A stretch of 64,000 nucleotides of DNA from NCBI GenBank assembly GCA_964519895.1, contig CAZFLE010000013.1:32642-96641 (forward strand). The letters run 5' to 3'. The notes beneath the pieces are model-generated. The model was not told where the DNA came from. It searched no databases and saw nothing but the letters and a program-made list of their open reading frames with translations. Below, piece after piece: positions 7,736 to 15,697 of this stretch. Each line of letters starts with the position of its first letter. Positions within the stretch are counted from its first letter, which is position 1. A program made the translations under genes and the position numbers. Source of the DNA: CAYFPX01 sp964519895 (lineage in GTDB: Bacteria > Myxococcota_A > UBA796 > CAJQPC01).

Positions 7736-9253
7736 ATGCATCCCTTCGGCGTCCTGTCCCTCCTTCCGGCCCTGGCCGCCATCGTGTTGGCGTTCAGGTA
7801 CCGCAACGTGGTCCTGGCCCTCACCCTGGCAGCCTGGCTCGCGGCCACCATGGTCGAGGGCTGGAATCCGATCGCCGGGGCCATCCACCTGGTGGACCCG
7901 CTCATCCTGGACGCGGTGGCGGACCGGGATCACATGAAGGTGACGCTGTTCTCGCTGTTCGTCGGGGCCACCGTCGGCATCCTGTCCAAGGGCGGGGGCA
8001 CCCGGGCCCTGGTCGAGTTCGTGATCCGCTTCGCCCGCACCCGCCGCAGCGGCATGGTCGCCAGCTGGCTCGCGGGCCTGACCATCTTCTTCGACGACTA
8101 CGCCAACTGCCTGATCATCGGCTCGTCCATGCAGCCGCTGTCCGACCGGCTCAAGATCAGCCGGGAGAAGCTGGCCTACATCGTCGACTCCACCGCTGCC
8201 CCCATCGCGAGCCTGGCCCTGGTCAGTACGTGGGTGGGGTACGAGGTCGGCCTGGTCGGGGACGGACTGGTGGCGGCGGGCCAGACCATGGACCCCTATG
8301 CGTTCTTCGTGGAGGGGGTGCCGTACCGCTTCTACAGCCTGTTCACCATCGCCTTCGTGGGGCTGATCGCCTTTACCGGACGGGACTTCGGGCCCATGGT
8401 CCAGGCCGAGCAGGCCGCTGCCCGGGCAGAGCCGGACCCCGACCAGGCCACCGAGCAGGACCTGCCCGCCAGCCGGCTCTGGCTGGCTGTTCTGCCCATC
8501 GCGTCGCTCATCGGTGTGGCGGCGTGGGACCTGTGGGCCCAGGGGACCGCCGCGTCCGAGCCCGGTGCGGCCCTGTTCGAGATCCTGGGCAACGCCGACG
8601 GCTACGACGCCATGCTGCGGGCGTCCGTCGCCAGTGTGTGCCTGGCCATCGTCATCGCCGTGGGCCAGCGGGCACTGGGCGCCAAGGAGGCCTTCGACGC
8701 GGCGGTGGGGGGCATGTCCGCCCTCTTCGATGCGCTCATCGTGCTCTTCCTGGCGTGGGCTCTGGGCGCTGGCATGGGCGAACTCGACGCCGCCGGGTAC
8801 CTGGTCAGCGTGCTCGAGGGCAGCCTGTCTGCGGCCCTGCTGCCGACCCTCGTGTTCTTGGTGGCGGCGCTGACGGCGTTCGCGACCGGGACCAGCTTCG
8901 GCACGATGGGCATCCTGATGCCCATGGTGGTGCCCCTGACTTTTGCCGTCGCGCCCGACAGCATGCCCATCGCCTTCGCCGCCGTCGGTGCGGTGCTGTC
9001 CGGCGCCTGCTGGGGCGATCACTGCTCGCCCATCTCGGACACCACCGTGCTCTCCAGCCTGGGCACGGGCTGTGACCACGTGGCCCACGTGCGCACCCAG
9101 CTGCCCTACGCCTTTGCGACCGGGATCATCAGCGTGGTGGCGGGCACGTTGCCCGTGGGGCTGGGGCTGCCGTGGCCCGTCTGCCTCCTGTTGGGTCTCA
9201 CGGCCTGTGTCTTGACCGTGCGGTTTCTGGGCCGGGACCCGCTCGCTGCCTGA
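7736..9253 (+). CDS. NhaC-family Na+/H+ antiporter
   Basis: 505 residues with about 11-12 transmembrane segments. Diagnostic stretches are TIFFDDYANCLIIGSSM in the first half and CWGDHCSPISDTTVLSS near residue 425, which together with GTSFGTMGILMPM are the conserved core of the NhaC / YuiF antiporter family. It should exchange sodium (or in some members small organic cations or amino acids) for protons at the inner membrane. A charged cytoplasmic loop (residues about 220-245, AARAEPDPDQATEQD) divides the two halves. ATG at 7736 is chosen. It is monocistronic between divergent SDR and convergent FliD-like genes. Confidence 0.85.
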   Translation: MHPFGVLSLLPALAAIVLAFRYRNVVLALTLAAWLAATMVEGWNPIAGAIHLVDPLILDAVADRDHMKVTLFSLFVGATVGILSKGGGTRALVEFVIRFARTRRSGMVASWLAGLTIFFDDYANCLIIGSSMQPLSDRLKISREKLAYIVDSTAAPIASLALVSTWVGYEVGLVGDGLVAAGQTMDPYAFFVEGVPYRFYSLFTIAFVGLIAFTGRDFGPMVQAEQAAARAEPDPDQATEQDLPASRLWLAVLPIASLIGVAAWDLWAQGTAASEPGAALFEILGNADGYDAMLRASVASVCLAIVIAVGQRALGAKEAFDAAVGGMSALFDALIVLFLAWALGAGMGELDAAGYLVSVLEGSLSAALLPTLVFLVAALTAFATGTSFGTMGILMPMVVPLTFAVAPDSMPIAFAAVGAVLSGACWGDHCSPISDTTVLSSLGTGCDHVAHVRTQLPYAFATGIISVVAGTLPVGLGLPWPVCLLLGLTACVLTVRFLGRDPLAA

Positions 9254-9262
9254 TCGGCCCGG

Positions 9263-10813
9263 TCAGGCCACCACGTCGACCCGGGACAGGTCCTCGGCGC
9301 CGGTCATCTTCAGAGCGTCGCCGATCAGCCCGCCGCGGCCGTGCTCGTCCGGGGTGCCCGCCAGGGCCTCCAGGAGCGCGGCGGCGTCCCGGTCCGCGGC
9401 CTCGATCAGGAACGCGGTGGAGATGCGCCCGTTCTTGAGGGGGTCCATGTCCGGCACCAGGTGCTGCAGGTGCTGCACGATGGACGCCAGGATGGCAGCC
9501 CTGGCCTGGGCGCCTTCGCGATCCGCGAGCTCCTCGAGCTTGTTGGCGATCAGCTTGGCTTCGGCGACCACCTTGCGGGACTGGGTCTTGGTCATGGGCG
9601 GTGGCCCGTAGAGACCGTCTTCGAGCCCGAGAGCCGCGAGCAGGCCGCTGTCTCCGTCGACCAGGATCATCGGCCCGCCGCCGCTGGTCAGCTGCACGGC
9701 CTGGGCCCCTTCGTCCCAGCTGGCCTCCACGAAGGGCAGCTCGGCGGCGATCCGGTCGAACACGTCCTGGAGGCTGTCGGTGGCGGGATCGACGGCGATC
9801 TCGATGTCGTTGATGCGGAAGGTGCCGGCGCTGACGGCGGACAGGTCGGCCAGCTGGTCCAGGGGCCGGCCCAGATCGCCACCCACCCCGCCGCTGACCA
9901 CCGCGTCGCTCAGCTTCATCGCGTCCAGGAACCCCGATGTGTCGGCGTCCAGGACGATGTCCGTGTCGCCGTCCAGGCTCTGGAGCACCACAGTGTCCGT
10001 GCCCTCGTCGAACCAACCCACCACCCCCGCCGCAGACGCGCTCAGGCGCTCGAGCACCGCGGTGATGGTGTCGTCGGCGGCCACGTCGATCATGACCCCG
10101 TTGACCTGGAAGGAACCGGCGGTGACGCCCAGGCCCGGCTCCAGGTTGGGGTCCTGGCTCCCGGTGCCGTCGAAGGGGTTGTCGGCCTCGGCGCGGCTGC
10201 CGTCCACCGCGTAGAGGTTCACGGTGAAGCTCTCCCCGTAGACCAGCTTGCCTGCGGTGAAGCTCAGGGTGATGCCGTAGGGGGTCTCCCAGGCCTCGTC
10301 CGGCGGGTGGCCGGCGGGCATGGCGATGAGGTCCACGAGCTTGCCGTCCTGGTCGTAGACGTCGAACTTGGTCTCCCGCTTGTCGGGCATCTCCCGGTGG
10401 CGGTGGACCACGAAGGTGTAGACCTCGTCGGTGGTGCCGGTGTAGACGCCGCCTACGGTGACGTCGCTGGTGGTCTTGACCCGGTGGTTCTTGTAGCCGT
10501 CCAGCTCGGGCTCCCGCGGGTCGAAGGCCGTCGGGAGGGTGTTGACCTCCTCGGTGCTGCTGAGCTGTGCGGGCGTGCCTTCCAGATCCAGGTCCAGGGT
10601 GGCGCCGGTGGCGGTCGCCTCGTCGGCGGGGCCGCGGTCCCGGAGCTCGTCCAGGCGCTCTCCGGCCCGATCCAGGCTGACCGCCAGGCTGTCCTGGGTG
10701 TCGATGACGAGCAGGGTGTCTTCGGGCGCGTCGTCGGCGCTGGCAGAGCTCGCCGTGGCGGTCGACGTGACCGTGGTCAGGGTGGTGGTGCTGACGCCTT
10801 CGATGCTGGCCAA
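9263..10813 (-). CDS. FliD-like protein with two flagellin-hook IN motifs
   Basis: 516 residues. Two copies of the hook-associated IN motif are visible: GSFQVNGVMIDVAADDTITA about residues 230-290 and GTFRINDIEIAVDPATDSLQ about 305-360, each followed by a helix and a W-x-x-x-T/A-x-x-V-x-L-x-S strand, as in FliD and some flagellins. The N-terminus (TTG start at 10813, purine-rich site just upstream) begins ASIEGV, like FliD. The middle (residues 100-215) is an unrelated beta-rich region, and the C-terminus is helical. FliD caps the flagellar filament, but no flagellar genes lie near, so an adhesin or a filament cap for another appendage is possible. It lacks a classical signal peptide. Confidence 0.55.
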   Translation of the reverse strand: MASIEGVSTTTLTTVTSTATASSASADDAPEDTLLVIDTQDSLAVSLDRAGERLDELRDRGPADEATATGATLDLDLEGTPAQLSSTEEVNTLPTAFDPREPELDGYKNHRVKTTSDVTVGGVYTGTTDEVYTFVVHRHREMPDKRETKFDVYDQDGKLVDLIAMPAGHPPDEAWETPYGITLSFTAGKLVYGESFTVNLYAVDGSRAEADNPFDGTGSQDPNLEPGLGVTAGSFQVNGVMIDVAADDTITAVLERLSASAAGVVGWFDEGTDTVVLQSLDGDTDIVLDADTSGFLDAMKLSDAVVSGGVGGDLGRPLDQLADLSAVSAGTFRINDIEIAVDPATDSLQDVFDRIAAELPFVEASWDEGAQAVQLTSGGGPMILVDGDSGLLAALGLEDGLYGPPPMTKTQSRKVVAEAKLIANKLEELADREGAQARAAILASIVQHLQHLVPDMDPLKNGRISTAFLIEAADRDAAALLEALAGTPDEHGRGGLIGDALKMTGAEDLSRVDVVA

Positions 10814-10900
10814 GCGGCCCCTCCGCCTCCTCGGGACCCCTGCATCGGCCGGGGAGGACGGGGGATTGAGCCGAACGCCGCGGTCAGCAGTCGGGTCGTC

Positions 10901-11017
10901 TCAGGTCCAGAGGTGCAAGACGACGCCCGCCCCGCCCAGCAACAGGGCGGCCGGGATGACCACGCAGCCGTGGAAGCGGTGTTTCCAGCGCTTCCGCAGC
11001 CAGTCCGCGTCGTTCAT
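10901..11017 (-). CDS. Small membrane protein (38 residues)
   Basis: A 38-residue frame begins with ATG at 11017, has a charged amphipathic start (NDADWLRKRWKHRFHG) and a single hydrophobic helix CVVIPAALLLGGAGVVLHLW that ends the protein. This layout, basic residues then one helix, is typical of a small inner-membrane protein, and the composition differs from random frames here. No family is recognised. It lies between the FliD-like gene start and the divergent aminotransferase, so 10814-10900 probably holds the promoter for the FliD-like gene. Confidence 0.4.
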   Translation of the reverse strand: MNDADWLRKRWKHRFHGCVVIPAALLLGGAGVVLHLWT

Positions 11018-11081
11018 GGCCGCACCATAGCCCACCTCAGACCGCGCCATTAGGCTGCCCTTCCTTCCCCAGGAGTCGTCC

Positions 11082-12401
11082 GTGGACACCCAGCAGATCG
11101 TCGACCTCTGCAAGCAGCACACCCTGTTCAACTGGGCGCCTCGCGACGCCGTGGCTCCGCTTCCGATCAAGAGCGCGAGCGGATCCTGGCTCGAGACCCT
11201 GGACGGCGAGCGCATCCTGGACTTCAACAGCCAGCTGATGAGCGTGAACATCGGGCACGGCCACCCCCGGGTCATCGCCGCGATGAAGGCCCAGCTCGAC
11301 GAGCTGATCTACGCCTTTCCCCACAGCGCGACCCGCGTGCGTGCCGAGCTGGGTGCCAAGCTGGCCCAGCTGGTGCCCGGCGACATCAACACCTTCTTCT
11401 TCACCCTAGGCGGCGCCGAAGCCAACGAGAACGCCATTCGGGCGGCCCGGCTCTACACCGGCCGCCACAAGATCCTGAGCCGCTACCGCAGCTACCACGG
11501 CGCCACCAACCTGATGATGCAGGTCACCGGCGACCCACGCCGATGGGCCAACGAGCCCGGTCCCGCGGGCCACGTGCGCGTGCTGGACCCCCAGCCCTAC
11601 AAGGTGAGCTTCGGCGACACCCCCCAGGAGCGCACCCGCCGAAACCTGGAGTACCTGGAAGAGGTCATCGAGTACGAGGGCGGCCACACCATCGCGGCGA
11701 TGATCATCGAGACGGTCACGGGGACCAACGGCGTGCTGCCGCCGCCGCCCGGCTACCTGGCCGGGCTCAAGGCGCTGCTCCAGAAGCATGGCATCCTGTT
11801 GATCTGCGACGAGGTCATGTGCGGCTTCGGCCGGACGGGCAAGTGGTTCGCCTTCGAACACGCCGGGGTCACCCCGGACATCGTGAGCATGGCCAAGGGC
11901 CTGACCAGCTCCTATGCGCCCCTGGGCGCGGTGGGGCTCTCCGATCCGATCGCCGAGCACTTCCGCCAGAACACCTTCTGGGGCGGGCTGACCTACAACT
12001 CCCACCCGGTCGGGCTGGCCACCGCACTGGCGGTCATCGCGGTGATGGAGGACGAAGAGCTCGTGGCGCGTTCGGCCCGCATGGAGGGCGTGATCCGGGG
12101 CCACCTGGAGCGGCTCCAGGCCAAGCACCGCTCCTTTGGTGAATTCCGCTCGATCGGCATGTTCGGCATGATCGACGTGCACAAGAACGCCGCAGGCGAT
12201 CCAATCGCGCCCTACAACGGCAGCCACCCGGCCATGAAGGCGCTCGGGGCGTTTTTCCGCCAGGAGGGCCTGTTCACCTTTGTCCGCTGGGGCAGCTTCA
12301 TGGTGAATCCCCCCCTGACCATCAGCGAGGACGACCTGGCCCACGGCTTCGACATCATCGACCGGGGCCTGGACATCACCGACGCCGCGTTCGAGGGGTA
12401 G
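11082..12401 (+). CDS. Class III PLP-dependent aminotransferase
   Basis: 439 residues of the acetylornithine/omega-amino acid aminotransferase fold. LGGAEANENAIRAAR binds the cofactor phosphate, ICDEVMCGFGRTG contains the Asp that pairs with the pyridine nitrogen, and Lys272 in SMAKGLTSS forms the Schiff base. HPRVIAAMKAQLD near residue 66 and WGGLTYNSHPVG are consistent with the taurine-pyruvate / beta-alanine / omega-amino acid branch; the substrate cannot be fixed. GTG start at 11082 is preceded by AGGAG at 11071-11075. It is divergent from the small membrane protein and convergent with the YkgJ gene. Confidence 0.85.
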   Translation: MDTQQIVDLCKQHTLFNWAPRDAVAPLPIKSASGSWLETLDGERILDFNSQLMSVNIGHGHPRVIAAMKAQLDELIYAFPHSATRVRAELGAKLAQLVPGDINTFFFTLGGAEANENAIRAARLYTGRHKILSRYRSYHGATNLMMQVTGDPRRWANEPGPAGHVRVLDPQPYKVSFGDTPQERTRRNLEYLEEVIEYEGGHTIAAMIIETVTGTNGVLPPPPGYLAGLKALLQKHGILLICDEVMCGFGRTGKWFAFEHAGVTPDIVSMAKGLTSSYAPLGAVGLSDPIAEHFRQNTFWGGLTYNSHPVGLATALAVIAVMEDEELVARSARMEGVIRGHLERLQAKHRSFGEFRSIGMFGMIDVHKNAAGDPIAPYNGSHPAMKALGAFFRQEGLFTFVRWGSFMVNPPLTISEDDLAHGFDIIDRGLDITDAAFEG

Positions 12402-12408
12402 TCCCTGT

Positions 12409-12705
12409 TCAGACCGGCAGGCCCACCCGCTGCCGTGCCTCGCGGCAGTTGTCGCTGCCCTGCTCGAAGTCCCGGCAGCACTGGGGCCGCTCGGCGTAGC
12501 TCTGACAGCTGAACGACCCGAGCTGCCCGAGCAGCTGGCTGCAGCGGTCGCCGGTGCGGCGGATCTGCCAGCGACCCTCGATCTGCACCAGGACGTCCGG
12601 ACGTACCCGGTGCACCGGGTCGTCGTCCGCCACCTCGACCGCGTGGTAGGCCTCGCGGCAGCAGGCGCCGCAGTCGGCGCAGTCGGGGGTGGGCACGGGC
12701 TCCAT
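12409..12705 (-). CDS. YkgJ-family cysteine cluster protein
   Basis: 98 residues with the cysteine pattern of the YkgJ/UPF0153 family: CADCGACC near the N-terminus, then a Cys in DRCSQL, another in SFSCQSYAERPQCCRDF and a last in NCREAR. These proteins are thought to bind zinc or an iron-sulfur cluster; their function is not established. The open frame extends upstream to 12963 through the inverted-repeat element, but homology starts at ATG 12705, where the Cys-rich part begins. It is convergent with the aminotransferase gene, seven bases apart. Confidence 0.8.
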   Translation of the reverse strand: MEPVPTPDCADCGACCREAYHAVEVADDDPVHRVRPDVLVQIEGRWQIRRTGDRCSQLLGQLGSFSCQSYAERPQCCRDFEQGSDNCREARQRVGLPV

Positions 12706-12729
12706 GGGGCGGCGGTATCCGATCCGGGC

Positions 12730-12917
12730 ACGCGGAGAGGGGTCGAACGCGACAGTCGCCGCGCGGAGCGGGGTCGAACGCGACACTTTGGGTCCCCGAG
12801 CTGTCTCAGGGGCCCGTTTGGGGTCAACTGGGCGGCCAGATCGGGGCCAGATCGCCAGAAGTGTCGCGTTCAGGGTGCCTCCGCGCGCCAGTTGTCGCGT
12901 TCGACCCCTCTCCGCGT
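12730..12917. repeat. Four-arm nested inverted-repeat element, copy 1
   Basis: 188 bp in the gap between two divergent genes. The outer arms (12730-12754 and 12893-12917) are perfect 25-bp inverted copies; the inner arms (12761-12787 and 12860-12888) are imperfect inverted copies of the same unit. Each arm contains GGGTCGAACGCGACA or its reverse complement. The core (about 12788-12859) contains GGCCAGATCGGGGCCAGATC. A transcript would fold into a long hairpin or cruciform. A second element with the same plan lies at 48052-48244. Likely a mobile palindromic (BIME/MITE-like) unit. Confidence 0.8.
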
Positions 12918-12961
12918 CATGGGCGCAGGCCGGAGACGGACTCTGGGGGTTAGAGCGCCCC

Positions 12962-13630
12962 ATGGAAGCGTCCTACGAGCGGCCCATCGAGGCCCGCTAC
13001 ATCGATCCCCTCGAGCTGGTCTGGCTGGCGACGGCGAAGCGGCTGGGCCTGACCGTGCGGCGGAACCCGGACATCTTCTCGGCGACCGACGGCACGGGTC
13101 TGCTGGAGCTGGGCCCGCGCAAGGACCTGGACCCCGACGACGCGGTCGCCCAGATGGTGTTCCACGAGCTCTGTCACTGGGTCACCAACGGCGCCGAGAC
13201 CCTGCACGAACGGGACTGGGGCTTTCCCCTGGACGGCCTGAGCGATCCCCGCGAGCTCGCGGGCCTGCGGGTCCAGGCCGCCCTCGCCGACAGCATCGGG
13301 CTGCGCAGCTTCCTGGGGCCCACCGGCTTCTTTCGCCAGTACTACGACCGCATCCCGTCAGCCCCGCTCCAGCCCCTCGACGACAGCAAGCTGGAGGCCC
13401 GGGTCGTGGCCCTGGCCACCGACGCTCTGGACCGGGCCCAGGGCCCGCCGTGGGCACCCCACCTGCAGCAGGCCCTGGCTGCGACCGAGCGCTTCAAGCA
13501 CACCGTCGACCGCTTCCTGGGCGACTACCAGACGGACCTGGACCGAGACGACCTGCCGAGCCTGTGGGCTCAGGATCCGCCCACAGCGTCCCGCCGCCAG
13601 CCGATCAAGCGGCGCAGCACCAGCACATGA
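12962..13630 (+). CDS. HELCH-motif metalloprotease-like protein
   Basis: 222 residues. MVFHELCHWVTNG places His68-Glu69-x-x-His72 in a helix, the zincin signature (HExxH), after a region that could supply the edge strand (GLLELGP). No third zinc ligand can be assigned with confidence; Glu in NGAETLHERDWG is a candidate. There is no signal peptide, so it acts in the cytoplasm if active. The ATG at 12962 starts just beyond the repeat element. Its 3' end overlaps the convergent membrane-protein gene by 61 bp, which is unusual here. I do not recognise a named family. Confidence 0.6.
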   Translation: MEASYERPIEARYIDPLELVWLATAKRLGLTVRRNPDIFSATDGTGLLELGPRKDLDPDDAVAQMVFHELCHWVTNGAETLHERDWGFPLDGLSDPRELAGLRVQAALADSIGLRSFLGPTGFFRQYYDRIPSAPLQPLDDSKLEARVVALATDALDRAQGPPWAPHLQQALAATERFKHTVDRFLGDYQTDLDRDDLPSLWAQDPPTASRRQPIKRRSTST

Positions 13631-14304
13631 CCCAGCAGGGCTGACGGCACCAACACTGTGGGAAGCCAGACCCAGGGGACTCGCTGCACGACCCCATTCG
13701 GCGGCTCGAAGCGCTGCAGTGGCCCGGGCACGGTCTGGATGGCGACGGTCAGGACGATGCCCAGCAACACCAGACCCATGCCCGTCCAGGTCAGGGCGAG
13801 GGTGCGGCTGGGGTGCCGACGGAGCCAGGCGGCCACGGGCAGCGCCGAGACCCCGGTGATCACGTCGAGGTTCAGGCCAGTCCAGGTCATTGCCTCGGGC
13901 AGCAGGCCCAAGGCAACGAGCTCGTGCAGCTGGAGCTCCAGGGGCAGGCGAAAGGAATGGATCCCGACGAGCACCCACAAGGGAGTGCCCTGGGCCAGTC
14001 GACGGCCGACAGGAGAGAGCCCGATCGCCAGGCACAGGACCATGGCGCCGGCAAAGCAGCGCATCAAGGGCGTGGGCAGCGGCTCCGCCTGGAACAGATC
14101 GCCACGCAGGGCCAGAAAGCCTGTCCCGGCCAGCCCGAGACCCAGAGCCGCTGCAAGCGCCAGGGCCGTGCCGCGGCCGCTGGTGCGCCAGACCCCCGCG
14201 ATCAAGAGCCCGAGCATGAGCGCGACCAGAGCCATGAACCCTCTGGTCAGCGTCGCTCCGGCGATCCAGTCGATGATGGGCTGCTGAGTCACTCTTGAAA
14301 TCAT
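13570..14304 (-). CDS. Seven-helix membrane protein of unknown function
   Basis: 244 residues with about seven hydrophobic helices (for example GFMALVALMLGLLIAGVW and LALTWTGMGLVLLGIVLTVA). HSFRLPLELQLHELVALGLLP in the middle carries conserved-looking polar residues (His, Arg, Glu, His) and is the best candidate for a functional site. It resembles uncharacterised bacterial membrane proteins I have seen, without a known activity. The 3' end overlaps the convergent metalloprotease-like gene. It lies just 15 bp downstream of the JAMM gene on the opposite side of transcription order, so it is probably independent. Confidence 0.6.
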   Translation of the reverse strand: MISRVTQQPIIDWIAGATLTRGFMALVALMLGLLIAGVWRTSGRGTALALAAALGLGLAGTGFLALRGDLFQAEPLPTPLMRCFAGAMVLCLAIGLSPVGRRLAQGTPLWVLVGIHSFRLPLELQLHELVALGLLPEAMTWTGLNLDVITGVSALPVAAWLRRHPSRTLALTWTGMGLVLLGIVLTVAIQTVPGPLQRFEPPNGVVQRVPWVWLPTVLVPSALLGHVLVLRRLIGWRRDAVGGS

Positions 14305-14319
14305 CCCGGCCTGTTGGAC

Positions 14320-14835
14320 TCAGAGGTCCAACCGCTCCGCCCCCGGCGGCGCCCCGGGCAGGTCGGGTAACCCTGCCAAGGGCACCTCTGGCCAGCCCGC
14401 ACCATCCCAGCGAAAGCCCTTGCACTCCGCCACACGACCGCCGAAGACCGCGACCACGATCTGCACGGCGTCCGGCCAGCTGGGCGAGCCCCAGGGCGAC
14501 GCCGCTCGGCGATCGGTCTCCGAGAAGTAGCTCGGGCACTCCGGGTGGCTGTGGCAGATGGCGACCAGTGCCTCGCCAGCGTCCTGGGCCCGCTCCACCA
14601 GGCGCTGCAGCGCCAGCGCGTCCAGCACGTAGGCGGTCCGGGCGTCCCTGGGGTACTGGACCGGATCGGCGGCGTGCAGCTTGTCCATCAGGTTTTCGAA
14701 GCGCACGAAGCGCAGGCTCGCGGGCCGGTCGGCGACACCGATCACCACGCCGCAGCACTCCCGGGGCCAGCAGGCTTCGGCTTCGGCGAACAGGGCGTCG
14801 ACGACCGCAGTCGTCAGCGCCAGGTCAGATGCCAC
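14320..14835 (-). CDS. JAMM/MPN+ metallopeptidase (Mec-like)
   Basis: 171 residues. The full JAMM signature is present: Glu26 in PRECCGVVIG, then His95-Ser-His97, seven residues, Ser105 and two residues, Asp108 (HSHPECPSYFSETD). PRECCG-x(3)-G is typical of the prokaryotic Mec/CysO-cysteine peptidase or ThiS-linked branch, which cleave adducts from C-termini of ubiquitin-like sulfur carriers. No sulfur-carrier gene is nearby. The start is GTG at 14835, overlapping the stop of the upstream HEAT gene by 11 bp. It is the last gene of a three-gene minus-strand run. Confidence 0.85.
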   Translation of the reverse strand: MASDLALTTAVVDALFAEAEACWPRECCGVVIGVADRPASLRFVRFENLMDKLHAADPVQYPRDARTAYVLDALALQRLVERAQDAGEALVAICHSHPECPSYFSETDRRAASPWGSPSWPDAVQIVVAVFGGRVAECKGFRWDGAGWPEVPLAGLPDLPGAPPGAERLDL

Positions 14836-15697
14836 CGTCGTCCTGGCCGTGGGCCATGAGCTCCAGGTGCTCAGCCGCCGCCGAGAACTCCTGGGCCACC
14901 GCGGGATCGCTGGCGCTCATCGCTTTGTCTCGCAGGATCGGCGCCACGGCGGGGTCCCCGAGCTTCTTGAGGGCACGGGCCGCGTGTCGCGCCGAGTGGG
15001 GGTGCGGGTCGTCCAGGGCCTGTACCAGCGCGTCCTGGTCCAGGGGCATCGGTGAGGTCTCGACCGCTCGAATGATCCACTCGCGGGTTCGCTCGTCCGG
15101 GTGCTCGAGCATCTGGGCGTGTACCGCCGGGCGGCTGTCCGGGTTGCCGAACAGCACCACCGCCTTGGCGCTCTCGAGGGCGACCTGGGGGTCTGGGTCC
15201 TTCATGCCCTGGGTGAGCAGGAGGGGCTCCAGGTCTGACATGCCCTTCTTGGACGCGATGAGCACGGCCTTGCGGCGGGTCGTGGCGTCGACATCTTCGG
15301 CGATGACCTGGCCGACGACGTCCTGGGAGTCTGTGCCCCCGTAGAGCTCGATCAGGCGCAGGGCCTTCTGGCGGTTGCGGACCTCGCTGTCCGTCAGCGC
15401 GGCCTGGTGTGCGGTGGGCACCAGCTCGGTGCCGCCGAGCCGCTCCAGGGTGGCCAGGGCCTGGTGGCGCACGTCGCCGCTGCGGGAGCCCACCGCCAGC
15501 TCCGCCACCTGGGCCGACGCCTGGGTCAGTCGACGGTCGGCGATCTCGTCCAGGCAGCGCTCCTGGATGTCCGGCTTCTGGTCGGACAGGCACGCGACCA
15601 GCTCGTTTCCGGTGGCCTTGGAGGCCTTGAACTTGGCCGCGTGGGCGGGCAGCGCCGCGAGCAACGCCAGCAGGGGAATCCAGGTTCGTCTCATCAC
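14825..15697 (-). CDS. Secreted HEAT-repeat protein (paralogue 1)
   Basis: 290 residues: signal peptide (MMRRTWIPLLALLAALPAHA), then KFKASKATGNEL, then HEAT-like helical pairs to the end (VRHQALATLERLGG, TRRKAVLIASKKG, PQVALESAKAVVLFG, SARHAARALKKLGD). It should be a periplasmic scaffold for protein binding. The next upstream gene encodes a paralogue with the same KFKxSKAT start, so the pair arose by tandem duplication. Start and stop of the two genes overlap (GTGATG at 15697-15692). No enzymatic motif is seen. Confidence 0.7.
   Translation of the reverse strand: MMRRTWIPLLALLAALPAHAAKFKASKATGNELVACLSDQKPDIQERCLDEIADRRLTQASAQVAELAVGSRSGDVRHQALATLERLGGTELVPTAHQAALTDSEVRNRQKALRLIELYGGTDSQDVVGQVIAEDVDATTRRKAVLIASKKGMSDLEPLLLTQGMKDPDPQVALESAKAVVLFGNPDSRPAVHAQMLEHPDERTREWIIRAVETSPMPLDQDALVQALDDPHPHSARHAARALKKLGDPAVAPILRDKAMSASDPAVAQEFSAAAEHLELMAHGQDDGGI

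Noticed and set aside
12409..12963. Longer YkgJ gene starting at 12963
   Set aside because: The added 86 residues are translated from the inverted-repeat element and have no homology-like features.
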